Shown here in pieces: positions 54,001 through 64,000 of a DNA stretch of 64,000 nt; the first letter of the stretch is position 1; each line of letters opens with the position of its first letter. The translations under genes were made by a program, and so were the position numbers. The notes under the pieces are model-generated. The model was not told the origin of the DNA. It searched no databases and was given only the letters and a program-made list of their open reading frames with translations. The stretch is from Flavobacterium sp. N1994 (lineage in GTDB: Bacteria; Bacteroidota; Bacteroidia; Flavobacteriales; Flavobacteriaceae), in the NCBI RefSeq assembly GCF_025947145.1, contig NZ_CP109999.1:1674001-1738000 (forward strand), given 5' to 3'.

Positions 54001-55094
54001 TTTTGTTTTATCAATTTTATAATTTCTTCTACGATATCTTTTGTAGCATTGGGCTTAGCCAATTTTTTAATGTTTTGACTTAATTCATTTTGCAGATTTT
54101 CATTTGAAATCAAATCTGAAAATGTAGTTTCAAAGGATGAATCCAATTCGCTTTCTCTTAATAGAATGGCTCCCTTTTTATCTACAATAGCTTTGGCGTT
54201 TTTAGTTTGATGGTCTTCGGCCACATTAGGTGACGGAATGAAAATAGTTGGTTTTCCCACCAAACAAAGTTCAGAAACCGAAGAGGCTCCAGCTCTCGAA
54301 ATCACAAAATCGGCTGCCGCATAAATCAAATCCATTCTATCAATAAAAGCAACGACTTGTATATTTTCTTTCTCATTAAAATGCTTGTATTCTTCGTAAT
54401 ATAACTTGCCACACTGCCAAAAAACTTGAACATCGCTTTCTAATAGAAAATCGAGTTCTTTAGCTATTAATTGGTTCACTCTTCTGGCACCAAGGCTTCC
54501 TCCGAGAATTAATAACGTTTTTTTATTAGCATGCAATTTGAAATAGGATATACCCTCTATTCTTTTGTTCTCAACATCTAATAAATCTTGACGAACTGGA
54601 TTTCCTGTGAAAACGATTTTATCTTTTGGAAAAAAGCGCTCTAAATTTTCATACGCCACACAAATCGAATTGGCCTTCTTGCTCAATAATTTGTTGGTAA
54701 TTCCTGGATAGGAATTTTGCTCCTGAATTACTGTTGGAATATTAAAACTATTGGTCGCTTGCAATAAGGGTCCGCTGGCAAAACCACCTGTTCCAATTAC
54801 TACATCGGGTTTGAATTTTCTAATTATTTTTCTGGAGTTCCATAAACTGCTCATCAACTTTAATGGAAACATCGCGTTTTGCAATGTCAATTTTCGTTGT
54901 AACCCTGCAATCCAAAGCCCATTGATTTCGTAACCAGCTTGTGGTACTTTTTGCATTTCCATTTTGTCTTTGGCTCCCACAAAAAGGAATTCTGCATCGG
55001 GGAAACGCGACTTTAATTCATTGGCAATAGCAATCGCTGGATAGATATGTCCACCCGTTCCTCCGCCACTTAATATGAATTTTAGTTTGCTCAT
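53997..55094 (-). CDS. murG: UDP-GlcNAc:lipid I transferase MurG
   Basis: A 365-residue peripheral membrane glycosyltransferase (GT28) making lipid II. N-terminal [56 protein letters not shown] and the donor-site [24 protein letters not shown]. Short 2-nt gap to ftsW upstream. Confidence 0.97.
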   Translation of the reverse strand: MSKLKFILSGGGTGGHIYPAIAIANELKSRFPDAEFLFVGAKDKMEMQKVPQAGYEINGLWIAGLQRKLTLQNAMFPLKLMSSLWNSRKIIRKFKPDVVIGTGGFASGPLLQATNSFNIPTVIQEQNSYPGITNKLLSKKANSICVAYENLERFFPKDKIVFTGNPVRQDLLDVENKRIEGISYFKLHANKKTLLILGGSLGARRVNQLIAKELDFLLESDVQVFWQCGKLYYEEYKHFNEKENIQVVAFIDRMDLIYAAADFVISRAGASSVSELCLVGKPTIFIPSPNVAEDHQTKNAKAIVDKKGAILLRESELDSSFETTFSDLISNENLQNELSQNIKKLAKPNATKDIVEEIIKLIKQK

Positions 55095-55096
55095 TC

Positions 55097-56386
55097 TTAT
55101 TTTTTATTTAAAACCGCATTCATCGGATTTGCTGAATCCACTATAGAGAAATCCTCTATTTCTGCTGCTTCGTCTTCTTGTAATTGTTTATCGATTAGCT
55201 TTTGTAACGCATCTTCCCGTTTTTGCTTTTCAGCTTGTTCTTCGGCAATTTCTTCTTCTTTTTTAGTTACACTCAATATGATGCCAAGCGCAATACAAGT
55301 CATCCAAATGGAACTTCCTCCGCTACTGATTAATGGTAAAGTTTGACCAGTTACTGGCAATAATTCAACAGCAACAGCCATATTTGTTATCGCCTGAAAA
55401 ATGATGGGGAATCCGAGTCCAACGACGACAAGTTTTCCGAAAAGGGAATTGGCTTTATGTGCTGCTACTACAAATCGAAATAGCAATAATAAATACAATC
55501 CTAGCACACACAATCCTCCAATCATTCCGTATTCTTCTACAATAATGGCATAAATAAAATCGGAAGAAGATTGAGGAAGGAAATTTTTCTGCACACTTTT
55601 TCCTGGACCAAGTCCGTATATTCCACCAGAGGCAATGGCTATTTTTGCTTTTTCGATTTGGTAATCGTCTTCATCAGGTTTGTCGCTGGTAAAGTTGTCT
55701 ATACGAGCAATCCAAGTATCTACACGATTGGGGAAAGCATTTGGAAAAGCTTTGGCAACTAAAATGAAAAAAGTCAATCCAAGTATTCCTGCTCCTAAAA
55801 TAATTCCGATGTATTTTAAGGGATATTTCCCAATAAAAACTAACATAACTACCATAGCAAATATTAAAGCTGCGGTAGATAAATTGGCTGGAAGAATAAA
55901 AATTAATGTGATAAAAACGGGCGTCCACAATTCCCAAAGCGAGTTTTGAAAAGTTATAGGCGTTTCTCTTTTTTTCGATAGATATCGGGCAACAAAAACA
56001 TACAATACGATGGAAGCTAATGTTGATGTTTGAAAAGTGATTCCAATAAACGGAATTTGTATCCACCGACTGGCATTGGCCCCTTCAATTATAGTGCCTT
56101 TCAACAAAGTATAAATCAGTAAAATCCAAACTACAGGCAATAAAATTTTGGAAATCGTTCTGAAATAATGATACGGTACTTTGTGCACTTTATAAAGAAT
56201 GAAAAAACCAACTAGCACTTGGGCCGCATGCTTAAGCAAATACGTAAAAGCATTTCCTGAACCATGACGCATGTAAGCCAAATTACTACTGGCACTAAAA
56301 ACAGGCATAAACGAAAACAAGGCCAACAAGGCAACGAATGCCCAGATGACTTTATCTCCTTTTAAACTGTTTATTAGTTCTTTCAT
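55097..56386 (-). CDS. ftsW: SEDS peptidoglycan polymerase FtsW
   Basis: A 429-residue polytopic membrane protein, partner of the FtsI-type PBP in septal glycan polymerisation. SEDS stretches: [78 protein letters not shown] and [19 protein letters not shown]. Acidic Lys/Glu-rich cytoplasmic tail at the C-terminus. Confidence 0.96.
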   Translation of the reverse strand: MKELINSLKGDKVIWAFVALLALFSFMPVFSASSNLAYMRHGSGNAFTYLLKHAAQVLVGFFILYKVHKVPYHYFRTISKILLPVVWILLIYTLLKGTIIEGANASRWIQIPFIGITFQTSTLASIVLYVFVARYLSKKRETPITFQNSLWELWTPVFITLIFILPANLSTAALIFAMVVMLVFIGKYPLKYIGIILGAGILGLTFFILVAKAFPNAFPNRVDTWIARIDNFTSDKPDEDDYQIEKAKIAIASGGIYGLGPGKSVQKNFLPQSSSDFIYAIIVEEYGMIGGLCVLGLYLLLLFRFVVAAHKANSLFGKLVVVGLGFPIIFQAITNMAVAVELLPVTGQTLPLISSGGSSIWMTCIALGIILSVTKKEEEIAEEQAEKQKREDALQKLIDKQLQEDEAAEIEDFSIVDSANPMNAVLNKK

Positions 56387-56395
56387 TTTTAACTA

Positions 56396-57730
56396 TTATA
56401 AATTCTGAACTGCCGCTTTAAATTGTCTTCCTCTGTCTTCATAATTTTGAAATAAATCAAAACTTGCGCATGCTGGAGATAACAGAACTGCATCTCCTTT
56501 TTCTGCAATATGTTTTGCTGTTATAACGGCATCACGCATATTATCAACTTCCACCATCATGTCAACAACGTTTCCAAAAGCATCAATAATTTTCTTGTTA
56601 TCAACACCCAAACAAATGATAGCTTTAACTTTTTCGCGTACTAACGACATTAATTCGCTGTAATCATTTCCTTTATCGACACCTCCGACTATCCAAACCG
56701 TTGGAACCGTCATACTATCCAAAGCAAAGAAAGTAGCGTTAACATTGGTCGCTTTACTATCATTGATGTATTGCACATTTTGGATTTTTAGCACTTTTTC
56801 CAAACGATGTTCAACCCCTTGAAAATTGGATAAACTTTCGCGAATGGTCTCCTTTCTGATTTTCATCAGTTGGGCAACAGAAGTGGCCGCCATCGCGTTT
56901 TTCATGTTGTGTTTTCCTTCCAAAGAAACTTCTCCGGTTTTCATTTCAAATTCTTCGTTGTTGATGCTAATTTCCATAATGTCATTTTTTATAAAGGCTC
57001 CGTTTTCAAATGTTTTGGTTAGTGAAAAGGGAATTAATTGGGCTTTTGTTTTGTTATGTTGGAACCATTCTGAAATCGCTTCGTCATCGGCGTCATAGAT
57101 GAGATAATCATCCTCAGTTTGATTCATTGTTATTCTAAATTTTGATGCTATATAGTTTTCATATTTATATTCGTATCGATCCAAATGATCTGGACTTATG
57201 TTTGTAATTATGGCAATGTCTGGTCTGTAATTTATGTTTCCGTCTAGTTGAAAACTGCTTAATTCCAAGACATAGCAATCATAATTTTCTTCGGCCACTT
57301 GCCAGGCGAAACTCTTTCCGATATTCCCTCCCAATCCAACATTTAATCCTCCTTCTTTTAGCAAATGATAGGTCAACATGGTTGTTGTTGTCTTTCCATT
57401 GCTTCCTGTAATTCCTATAGTTTTGGCCTTAGTAAAAGGAGCTGTAAACTCAATTTCAGAAATCACTGGAATTCCTTTCTCCAAAAGCTTTTTTACAATC
57501 GGAGCTTTTTCTGGAATTCCCGGACTTTTCATTACTACATCAGCGTTTAAAATCAGGTCTTCGGTATGGGTTTCGTCTTCCCATTTAATTTCATATTGTT
57601 TAAGAACTTCTCTGTAATTCTCTTTTATTTCTCCGTAATCAGATACAAAAACATCATATCCTTGTTTCTTTCCCAAAATGGCTGTTCCCACACCACTTTC
57701 TCCACCACCAAGTACTACTAATCGTTGCAT
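56396..57730 (-). CDS. murD: UDP-N-acetylmuramoylalanine--D-glutamate ligase
   Basis: A 444-residue Mur ligase. RLVVLGGGESGVGTAILGK at the N-terminus, ATP loop GITGSNGKTTTTMLTYHLL, ITNISPDHLDRYEYKYENY, YINDSKATNVNATFFAL and LLSPACASFDLFQNYEDRGRQF-like C-terminal block. Its ATG shares one base with the mraY stop (TAATG). Confidence 0.97.
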   Translation of the reverse strand: MQRLVVLGGGESGVGTAILGKKQGYDVFVSDYGEIKENYREVLKQYEIKWEDETHTEDLILNADVVMKSPGIPEKAPIVKKLLEKGIPVISEIEFTAPFTKAKTIGITGSNGKTTTTMLTYHLLKEGGLNVGLGGNIGKSFAWQVAEENYDCYVLELSSFQLDGNINYRPDIAIITNISPDHLDRYEYKYENYIASKFRITMNQTEDDYLIYDADDEAISEWFQHNKTKAQLIPFSLTKTFENGAFIKNDIMEISINNEEFEMKTGEVSLEGKHNMKNAMAATSVAQLMKIRKETIRESLSNFQGVEHRLEKVLKIQNVQYINDSKATNVNATFFALDSMTVPTVWIVGGVDKGNDYSELMSLVREKVKAIICLGVDNKKIIDAFGNVVDMMVEVDNMRDAVITAKHIAEKGDAVLLSPACASFDLFQNYEDRGRQFKAAVQNL

Positions 57731-58956
57731 TATCTCAATTTTAAGGTCACAATAGAAACAATAGCTAACAGAATTGCGACAATCCAGAAACGTGTTACAA
57801 TTTTACTTTCATGATATCCTTTCTTCTGATAATGATGGTGTAACGGCGACATGAGGAAAATTCGTTTTCCTTCACCGAATCGCTTTTTGGTGTATTTGAA
57901 ATAGGAAACTTGTAAAATCACGGATAGATTTTCGGCAAAAAAGATGGCACATAATACAGGCAACAACATTTCTTTTCGGACTGAAATCGCCAATACAGCA
58001 ATAATTCCTCCAATGGTTAAACTTCCTGTATCTCCCATGAATACACTTGCGGGATAGGAATTGTACCAAAGAAATCCAACTAATGCTCCCACAAAAGCGG
58101 AGATGAATACTGTCATTTCTCCCGAATTTGGGATATACATAATATTCAAGTAGCTAGAAAAAATAACATTCCCCGAAACGAAAGTAAAAATCCCAAGGGC
58201 CAATACTGAAATAGCGGAAGTTCCTGCGGCTAATCCATCAATTCCATCAGTTAGATTGGCGCCATTGGAAACTGCAGTGATAATGAAAATTACGATTGGA
58301 ATGAATACTAACCAAGCCCAATTTTCATAACCGTCACCAGTCCATGCAATGATTTTGGCATAATCTAGTTCGTTGTTTTTTGTAAACGGAATGGTAGTCA
58401 CAGTCGATTTACTTTCAACAGGTGTTTGAGTAATTACATTTTGAGATTGATTAAACGAAATTGGCGTAGCCGATCTTTCTCTAACGGTAACTCCTGGGTG
58501 AAAATACAATACCGAACCAACGATTAGTCCCAATCCTACTTGACCAAATACTTTAAAAATTCCTTTTAAACCTTGTTTGTCTTTTTTGAAGATTTTGATA
58601 TAATCGTCAATAAAACCAATGGTTCCCATCCAAAGTGTAGTCACTATCAAAAGGATGATGTAGATATTATTTAATTTGGTTAGCAACAAAACCGGAATCA
58701 AAGTAGCAATGATGATGATTAATCCACCCATTGTTGGGGTTCCTGCTTTTTGAGTTTGTCCTTCCAATCCAAGTTCTCTTACTGTTTCTCCAACTTGTTG
58801 GTTTCTTAGAAAAGTGATGATTTTTTTACCATAAATAGTAGAAATCATCAGCGAAAGAATCAACGCCAAAGCCGAACGAAAAGTAATGTATTGGAAAACC
58901 CCTGCTCCGGGAACATCCATTGTTTTGTCTAGGTATTCAAATAAATAATATAGCAT
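57730..58956 (-). CDS. mraY: Phospho-N-acetylmuramoyl-pentapeptide transferase MraY
   Basis: A 408-residue integral membrane enzyme forming lipid I. Motifs: [48 protein letters not shown] and [26 protein letters not shown] near the C-terminus. About 50 residues longer than E. coli MraY (360), with an inserted loop at about 165-215 ([20 protein letters not shown] region) that I recall as typical of Bacteroidota. Confidence 0.97.
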   Translation of the reverse strand: MLYYLFEYLDKTMDVPGAGVFQYITFRSALALILSLMISTIYGKKIITFLRNQQVGETVRELGLEGQTQKAGTPTMGGLIIIIATLIPVLLLTKLNNIYIILLIVTTLWMGTIGFIDDYIKIFKKDKQGLKGIFKVFGQVGLGLIVGSVLYFHPGVTVRERSATPISFNQSQNVITQTPVESKSTVTTIPFTKNNELDYAKIIAWTGDGYENWAWLVFIPIVIFIITAVSNGANLTDGIDGLAAGTSAISVLALGIFTFVSGNVIFSSYLNIMYIPNSGEMTVFISAFVGALVGFLWYNSYPASVFMGDTGSLTIGGIIAVLAISVRKEMLLPVLCAIFFAENLSVILQVSYFKYTKKRFGEGKRIFLMSPLHHHYQKKGYHESKIVTRFWIVAILLAIVSIVTLKLR

Positions 58957-58960
58957 AGGT

Positions 58961-60424
58961 TTATTTGTTTAGCTGTTCTAAAAGTTCTTTTACAATTTGC
59001 ATATCATCAAAATCATGGCGAACACCATTAATTTCTTGATAGGTTTCATGTCCTTTTCCGGCAATGAGAATAATATCGTTGGAGCCTGCTAATTGACAGG
59101 CTGTTTTGATGGCTTGTTTTCTGTCGACAATCGACAATGTTTTTCTTTGATTTTGTGGCTCAACCCCTTTCTCCATCTCCGCAATAATATCTATTGGATC
59201 TTCGGTTCTTGGATTGTCAGAAGTTATGATTACTTTATTGCTCATGGTTGAGGCAATATTGGCCATGATAGGTCTTTTGGTTTTATCTCTGTCACCACCA
59301 CAACCCACAACAGTTATCAATTGTTCGTTATTGGTTCGAATATCATTGATGGTTTTTAATACATTTTCTAAAGCATCTGGAGTATGCGCATAATCAACAA
59401 TCGCCGTTATTTTACTATCTGAAACAATAAATTGAAAACGTCCTGAAACACTTTCTAATTCAGATAACAAACGAAGTGCTTCTAATTTGTCCAAACCTAA
59501 TTCAACAGCCGTTCCATAAATGGCTAATAAATTGTAAGCATTAAAAGTTCCGATTAATCGAACCCAAACTTCGCTTTCATTAATTTTCAGCAACAATCCT
59601 GATAATTGATTTTCTAGAATTTGTGCTTTATAATTGGCATACGATTTCAAAGCATAAGTCAATTTTCTAGCTGCTGTATTTTGAATCATCACCAAACCAT
59701 TTTTATCATCGATGTTGGTTAAAGCAAATGCTGATTTTGGCAAATGATCGAAAAATGATTTTTTTACATCGCGGTATTCTGCAAATGTTGGATGGTAATC
59801 TAAATGATCGTGAGATAAATTAGTGAAAACACCACCTTCAAAATGCAAGGCTTCGGTTCGTTTTTGATGAATGCCATGGGAACTTACTTCCATGAAACAA
59901 TATTCCACACCCATTTCAATCATTTCTGCTAGATAATAATTGATAGTTAGTGAATCTGGAGTAGTGTGTGTAGCTTTATATTCTGTGGTATCTACCAAGA
60001 TTTTTACGGTTGAAAGCAATCCTACTTTATATCCAGCTTTTTGAAACAATTGGTACAATAAAGATGCTATGGTAGTTTTGCCATTGGTGCCTGTTATTCC
60101 AACTAATTTTAAATTTTGTGAAGGATTTCCATAATAATTAGCAGCTAAAAATGCCAATGCTGAATTAGTATCTTTTACTTGAATATAGGTCACTCCAGCA
60201 ACAATGTCATCTGGCAAAGTATCACAAACAATAGCAATTGCTCCTATGCTGATAGCTTTTTCAATAAAATCATGACCATTAGAAACGGTTCCTCGAATAG
60301 CCACAAAAACATCATTCTCCTGAACTTTTCGAGAATCAAATTCAATTTTATTGATAGTCATTTCAGTCGAACCTTTTACAGCTTCGATGGCGACTTTGTA
60401 TAATATGTCTTTTAAAATAATCAC
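58961..60424 (-). CDS. murE: UDP-MurNAc-tripeptide synthetase MurE
   Basis: A 487-residue Mur ligase adding the third stem residue, expected to be meso-DAP in Flavobacterium. ATP loop [70 protein letters not shown] and [18 protein letters not shown] is the DAP-specificity motif seen in meso-DAP-adding enzymes. The start is GTG (60422-60424), in a GTGA overlap with the ftsI stop. Confidence 0.96.
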   Translation of the reverse strand: MIILKDILYKVAIEAVKGSTEMTINKIEFDSRKVQENDVFVAIRGTVSNGHDFIEKAISIGAIAIVCDTLPDDIVAGVTYIQVKDTNSALAFLAANYYGNPSQNLKLVGITGTNGKTTIASLLYQLFQKAGYKVGLLSTVKILVDTTEYKATHTTPDSLTINYYLAEMIEMGVEYCFMEVSSHGIHQKRTEALHFEGGVFTNLSHDHLDYHPTFAEYRDVKKSFFDHLPKSAFALTNIDDKNGLVMIQNTAARKLTYALKSYANYKAQILENQLSGLLLKINESEVWVRLIGTFNAYNLLAIYGTAVELGLDKLEALRLLSELESVSGRFQFIVSDSKITAIVDYAHTPDALENVLKTINDIRTNNEQLITVVGCGGDRDKTKRPIMANIASTMSNKVIITSDNPRTEDPIDIIAEMEKGVEPQNQRKTLSIVDRKQAIKTACQLAGSNDIILIAGKGHETYQEINGVRHDFDDMQIVKELLEQLNK

Positions 60425-62439
60425 GATAATTCTAGTATGATTGTTTTGTTTTTATCTAATGCTTCTCCGGCAGGGATGGATTGTTTTTTTACTTTACCAA
60501 TTCCGATCACTTTAACTTTCAGTTTTAAATTTTCTAAAAGTGCCACGGCGTCCATACCGCTCATTCCTTTTAGATTTGGGATAACTTTTATTTCTGATGC
60601 TGCTTTACTATTATAATTCTCGTAAGCCAGCTCTTGTTTGTTTACTTTTCGATTGATGTTTTTAACCACATTAGTAGATGGAGAATCGGTGAAAATTTTC
60701 TGTGCAATTCTTTTGAAAACAGGACCAGCTACATCAGCGCCATAGTAATTATTGCCAGAAGTATTGGGTTTGTGCACTACAACAATGCAAGAATATTTAG
60801 GATTTTCAACTGGAAAAAAACCAACAAAAGAAGAAATATAATGTTTATCTGCACCACCATTTGTTCCATAACCTGCTTGGGCTGTTCCAGTTTTTCCTGC
60901 CATAGAAAAATCTTTAGAATACAATTTTGATGCGGTTCCTCTTTTGACCACATTTTGCATTACTGCCTTCAGTTTACCAATGGTTTCATCAGAACAAACC
61001 TTTGGATTGATGACTTGTTTGTTGTATTTTTTAATCGTTTGATTCCATTCTTTAATTTCGGAAACAAATTGCGGCTTCACCATTTCACCGTTATTGGCTA
61101 TGGCATTATACAGCGTTAATGTTTGTAAAGGTGTTACAGCAACTCCATATCCATAAGCCATCCACGGTAGTGACAAAGCACTCCAGTGTTTATCTTTAGG
61201 TTGTGGAATATAAGGTTTCCCTTCTCCTTGAATCGGTAGCCCTAAAGGTTTATTTAAACCCATTTTATCAATTCTATCTACAAACTCTTGCGGATTGTTT
61301 CTATAGTTTTCGTAAACGGCTTGAACCATGACGGTATTAGAAGACACTTCAAAACCTCTTGCCAAAGAAATTCTTCCGTAACCCCCATCATGAGAATCGC
61401 GAACTTTTTTTCCTTTAAAAGCTGGATAAGAAATGATTCCGCCTTGAGTGTCATAAGTTTTGCTGGTATCAATTTTATGATCATCTAATAAAGCAATCAT
61501 ATCAACCAATTTGAATGTCGAACCAGGTTCGTGAGATTCTTTTATAGCATAATTTTCTGTTTCAAAATAAGTTGAATCGGTTTCTTTCAACTTTCCTAAA
61601 TTAGAAATAGCTTTGATTTTTCCTGTCTTGGTTTCCATCACTACCACACAACCGTGATCTGCTTTGTAATCTTGTAACTGTTTCAACAAAGCATGATGCG
61701 CAATATCCTGAATGTAAACATCAATAGTCGATATCACATCATAACCATCTTGAGGATCTACTTCATTGACATCTTTAATTGGTTTCCACTGCCCTTTTGC
61801 GATTTTTTGTTTTAAAACTTTTCCGTCTTTTCCGTTAAGATACTTTCTAAAAGACCACTCAATTCCTTTTCCAATACGAATTCCGTTTTCATCAATTCGG
61901 TCATACCCAATAGTTCTTTCAGCTATTTTCCCGATGGGATGTTCTCTTACGGTTTCTTGCTCAGTAATTATCCCACCTTTATTAGCTCCCAAATTGAACA
62001 ATGGAAAGCCTTTAATTTTCACGTATTCTGTGTAGCTTAAGTCACGGGCAATTAACAAATATCTGTTTTTATTTAACCTAGCTTTTTTCAATTCAAATTG
62101 ATAAAAAGAACTTGGTTTCCCCATCATTTTTCCTAAAGAATCAGCCAAAGTATTTACATTCTTTTCGAAGTCAACTGACTTTGGAGCTACTGCATCAAAT
62201 CGGATATTATAATTGGGAATAGAAGTAGCTAACAAACTTCCGTCAGCTGAATAAATATTGCCTTTATTAGCAGGAATCACAAAATTTCTAACCGTTCTTT
62301 CTTTTGCTAATTTTCTATAATAATTACCATCAACCCATTGAATTCTGGTCAACTTTATAGTAATAGCAATAGTCATCAGAAAAATACTGAAGGCTACTAA
62401 ATAAATTCGGTAAGAGATATGTTTATCTTCTACTGCCAT
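60421..62439 (-). CDS. ftsI: Septal penicillin-binding protein FtsI (class B PBP with PASTA domain)
   Basis: A 672-residue transpeptidase with N-terminal membrane anchor (about 11-29) and a dimerisation domain. Active motifs: STFK (in EPGSTFKLVD, serine nucleophile), SSN (EVSSNTVMVQ) and KTG (MAGKTGTAQAG). A single PASTA domain ends the protein (IPNLKGMSGMDAVALLENLKLKVKVIGIG). PASTA on FtsI is absent in E. coli but usual in this phylum. Overlaps the ftsL-like gene by 10 nt. Confidence 0.95.
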   Translation of the reverse strand: MAVEDKHISYRIYLVAFSIFLMTIAITIKLTRIQWVDGNYYRKLAKERTVRNFVIPANKGNIYSADGSLLATSIPNYNIRFDAVAPKSVDFEKNVNTLADSLGKMMGKPSSFYQFELKKARLNKNRYLLIARDLSYTEYVKIKGFPLFNLGANKGGIITEQETVREHPIGKIAERTIGYDRIDENGIRIGKGIEWSFRKYLNGKDGKVLKQKIAKGQWKPIKDVNEVDPQDGYDVISTIDVYIQDIAHHALLKQLQDYKADHGCVVVMETKTGKIKAISNLGKLKETDSTYFETENYAIKESHEPGSTFKLVDMIALLDDHKIDTSKTYDTQGGIISYPAFKGKKVRDSHDGGYGRISLARGFEVSSNTVMVQAVYENYRNNPQEFVDRIDKMGLNKPLGLPIQGEGKPYIPQPKDKHWSALSLPWMAYGYGVAVTPLQTLTLYNAIANNGEMVKPQFVSEIKEWNQTIKKYNKQVINPKVCSDETIGKLKAVMQNVVKRGTASKLYSKDFSMAGKTGTAQAGYGTNGGADKHYISSFVGFFPVENPKYSCIVVVHKPNTSGNNYYGADVAGPVFKRIAQKIFTDSPSTNVVKNINRKVNKQELAYENYNSKAASEIKVIPNLKGMSGMDAVALLENLKLKVKVIGIGKVKKQSIPAGEALDKNKTIILELS

Positions 62440-62777
62440 AACTTTTGAAAGAAACTTTTTTCTACTGGTTTTTTAACTTTTATCTTTTGTGGTGGAACCG
62501 ATGATGGAAGAATTTTTCTTTCTTCCATTTTTTCTGAAACGGTCGATTCCATTTTTAATTTCATTAATTCCGAACGCTTATCTACAAATTCGGAGCGCAA
62601 TTCCTTTACTTCATTTGTCAATTCTGTGATTCGGAAAACTTTTTGCTCAAATCGGTGCGTATTGGCAATCATCAAAATGGCAAGAAAAATCAGAAACACT
62701 ATGAATCGCCAGTTTCTTGTAGCGTCTTCATTCACTAAAAATCGAGCTTTTAATATGCTGTAAACTCCTTTTTTCAT
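62430..62777 (-). CDS. ftsL: FtsL-like division protein
   Basis: A 115-residue bitopic protein: basic N-terminus, one helix (FIVFLIFLAILMIANTH, about 26-43), then a predicted coiled coil (RFEQKVFRITELTNEVKELRSEFVDKRSELMKLKMEST) as in FtsL, and a Pro/Lys-rich tail. Position between rsmH and ftsI matches ftsL in dcw clusters. Sequence is too diverged for a firm family match; the assignment rests on topology and place. Confidence 0.8.
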   Translation of the reverse strand: MKKGVYSILKARFLVNEDATRNWRFIVFLIFLAILMIANTHRFEQKVFRITELTNEVKELRSEFVDKRSELMKLKMESTVSEKMEERKILPSSVPPQKIKVKKPVEKSFFQKLWQ

Positions 62778-62781
62778 GCTC

Positions 62782-63690
62782 TTATTTTTTCTCAGCTACT
62801 CTTAGTTTTGCACTTCTTGCTCTGTTGTTTTCTTTTATTTCAGCTTCACTTGGGACAATTAATTTTTCAATACTTTTAAATGGAACTGAAAAATTTCCAA
62901 AAAAATCACGTTCTGGTTCTCCTTCAAACATTCCGTTTTTGATGAATCTTTTTACCAATCGGTCTTCAAGTGAATGATATGAAATCACGCTTAATCTTCC
63001 TTCTGGCTTTAATATTTCCAGAGATTGCTCTAAAAATTCTTTTAAAACATCCATTTCCTGATTCACTTCTATTCTTATCGCTTGATAGATTTGCGCTAGA
63101 ATTTTATTCTTGAATTGTTCTGGCAAATATTTTGACAGAACCATTTTTAATTCATCTGTTGTACTGATCGTTTTCTTTTCTCTAGCTTCGATAATTGTTC
63201 TAGCAATTGCTGGAGCCGCTTTTAATTCACCATAATCCAAAAACACTCTTTTTAAATTGGCTTCATCATATTCATTGACCACTTTGAAAGCGCTCAAATC
63301 ATTTTTTTTGCTCATTCTCATATCGAGTTCTGCATCAAAACGAGTAGAAAAGCCTCTTTCTGGAACATCAAACTGGTGTGATGAAACTCCTAAATCTGCC
63401 AAAATTCCATCTACACTTTTTACTCCATGAAATCTCAAAAAACGTTTTATGTATCTAAAATTTTCTGGTATTAGCACAAATCTTTCGTCTGGCAAAGCAT
63501 TGGCAAAAGCATCTTCATCTTGGTCAAAACCGAACAATTTCCCATTTGGCCCTAATCTTCTTAAAATTTCTTTGGAATGACCTCCTCCGCCAAAAGTTAC
63601 ATCCACATAAATTCCGTCAGGTTTGATATTTAGTCCGTCAACCGTTTCTTTTAATAAAACTGGATTATGATATTCCATTGTCATCATCAT
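62782..63690 (-). CDS. rsmH: 16S rRNA m4C1402 methyltransferase RsmH
   Basis: A 302-residue SAM-dependent enzyme methylating N4 of C1402. Motifs: YHNPVLLKETVDGL, VDVTFGGGGHSKEIL (SAM loop), FGFDQDEDAF, LADLGVSSHQFDVPERGFS, VISYHSLEDRLVKRFIK and NNRARSAKLRVAEK at the C-terminus. The N-terminus offers three Met before MEYHNPVLL; the Met at 63678 is the likeliest start by family alignment, although 63690 is given here. The start overlaps the end of mraZ. Confidence 0.96.
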   Translation of the reverse strand: MMMTMEYHNPVLLKETVDGLNIKPDGIYVDVTFGGGGHSKEILRRLGPNGKLFGFDQDEDAFANALPDERFVLIPENFRYIKRFLRFHGVKSVDGILADLGVSSHQFDVPERGFSTRFDAELDMRMSKKNDLSAFKVVNEYDEANLKRVFLDYGELKAAPAIARTIIEAREKKTISTTDELKMVLSKYLPEQFKNKILAQIYQAIRIEVNQEMDVLKEFLEQSLEILKPEGRLSVISYHSLEDRLVKRFIKNGMFEGEPERDFFGNFSVPFKSIEKLIVPSEAEIKENNRARSAKLRVAEKK

Positions 63691-64000
63691 TTACATTTCC
63701 CATTACATCTTCGGCCAAATCTGCGAAATCAATATCATCTCCTGCTATCGACTTTTCATATAAATCTTTATCCCAAATCTCCACAATATTCACTGCTGAA
63801 GACAAGACAATATCCTTTGAAATTTTACTAAACGCCACTAAATCTTTTGGAATTAAAAGCCTTCCTAAATCGTCAACCTCAACCACTTTTACACCTGCTG
63901 TAAATCGACGAATAAAGTCATTGTTTTTCTTTACAAAACGGTTCAATTTGTTGATTTTTTGCATCATCAAATTCCATTCTGTCATGGGATATAATTCTAA
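63665..64000 (-). CDS. mraZ: Transcriptional regulator MraZ, 3' part
   Basis: The right edge of the window cuts the gene; the frame stays open to base 64000 (LELYPMTEWNLMMQKINKLNR). About 111 codons of an expected ~155 are present. The second AbrB-like half is complete (FTAGVKVVEVDDLGRLLIPKDLV), with the MraZ-typical GRLLIP motif, and the acidic C-terminus (DDDNGIS). MraZ binds repeats upstream of itself to control the dcw operon. The ATG at 63985 is internal, not the real start. Confidence 0.92.
   Translation of the reverse strand, partial: LELYPMTEWNLMMQKINKLNRFVKKNNDFIRRFTAGVKVVEVDDLGRLLIPKDLVAFSKISKDIVLSSAVNIVEIWDKDLYEKSIAGDDIDFADLAEDVMGNVNDDDNGIS

Overview
The window is a chromosomal segment of a member of the Bacteroidota, almost certainly a Flavobacterium or close relative. 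The evidence is a low-GC, tightly packed genome; TANNTTTG-type -7 promoter elements instead of the E. coli -10; the start of the gliding/type IX secretion gene gldK; three proteins ending in T9SS C-terminal sorting domains; the XrtF exosortase pair known from flavobacteria; and a 287-residue primary sigma factor without region 1.1.

Layout. 1-4146 (minus): topA, a metal-site-degenerate arginase-family protein, and the first 71 codons of gldK. 4147-4731: an intergenic array of fifteen 21-bp tandem repeats and the miaB promoter. 4732-13426 (plus): miaB, a GxxExxY protein, a sigma-54-type activator, two tandem paralogous lipoproteins, lptE, a TPR-like protein, secG, groES and groEL. 13478-20368 (minus): dedA; a TonB receptor/HMA/HYC_CC_PP metal-handling cluster; a beta-CASP metallo-hydrolase preceded by an ATP-cone/PD-(D/E)xK nuclease fusion; and the XrtF exosortase with its partner. 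20417-26744 (mainly plus): an fRMsr-like GAF protein, rpsO, pnp, a minus-strand T9SS FISUMP protein, rpoD and rpe.

26741-37258 is a galactan/galactose utilisation locus. A divergent GntR regulator faces the operon galM - GH53 lipoprotein - GH53 - GH2 beta-galactosidase - galK - galT - sodium/sugar symporter. Together these could cut beta-1,4-galactan outside the cytoplasm, release galactose, import it and run the Leloir pathway. No SusC/SusD pair is present. 37333-45141 (minus) holds two T9SS-exported proteins, one of 2090 residues with 14 SBBP repeats that split into two groups of seven. A membrane-anchored AraC-type regulator follows at 45576-46730, then a second 21-bp tandem array (twelve units) and a stretch with three stem-loops.

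47495-64000 (minus) is the division and cell wall (dcw) cluster: mraZ (5' end off the window), rsmH, ftsL-like, ftsI, murE, mraY, murD, ftsW, murG, murC, ftsQ, ftsA, ftsZ, followed by yqeY and a tRNA-Arg(UCG). Genes overlap or nearly touch almost throughout, implying one long transcript. murF and ddl are absent from it. The spacer between ftsZ and yqeY is unusual: it holds an exact 37-bp copy of the ftsZ 3' end, two terminators, and two REP-like hairpins with compensatory stem changes, which together look like a diverged tandem duplication.

The most novel-looking items are the two unrelated-looking but equal-period (21 bp) arrays, the ftsZ-end duplication with REP-like hairpins, the ATP-cone nuclease beside a beta-CASP hydrolase, and the repeated CACNAATT motif directly before the GxxExxY gene. 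No single locus is clearly a new defence or mobile system.
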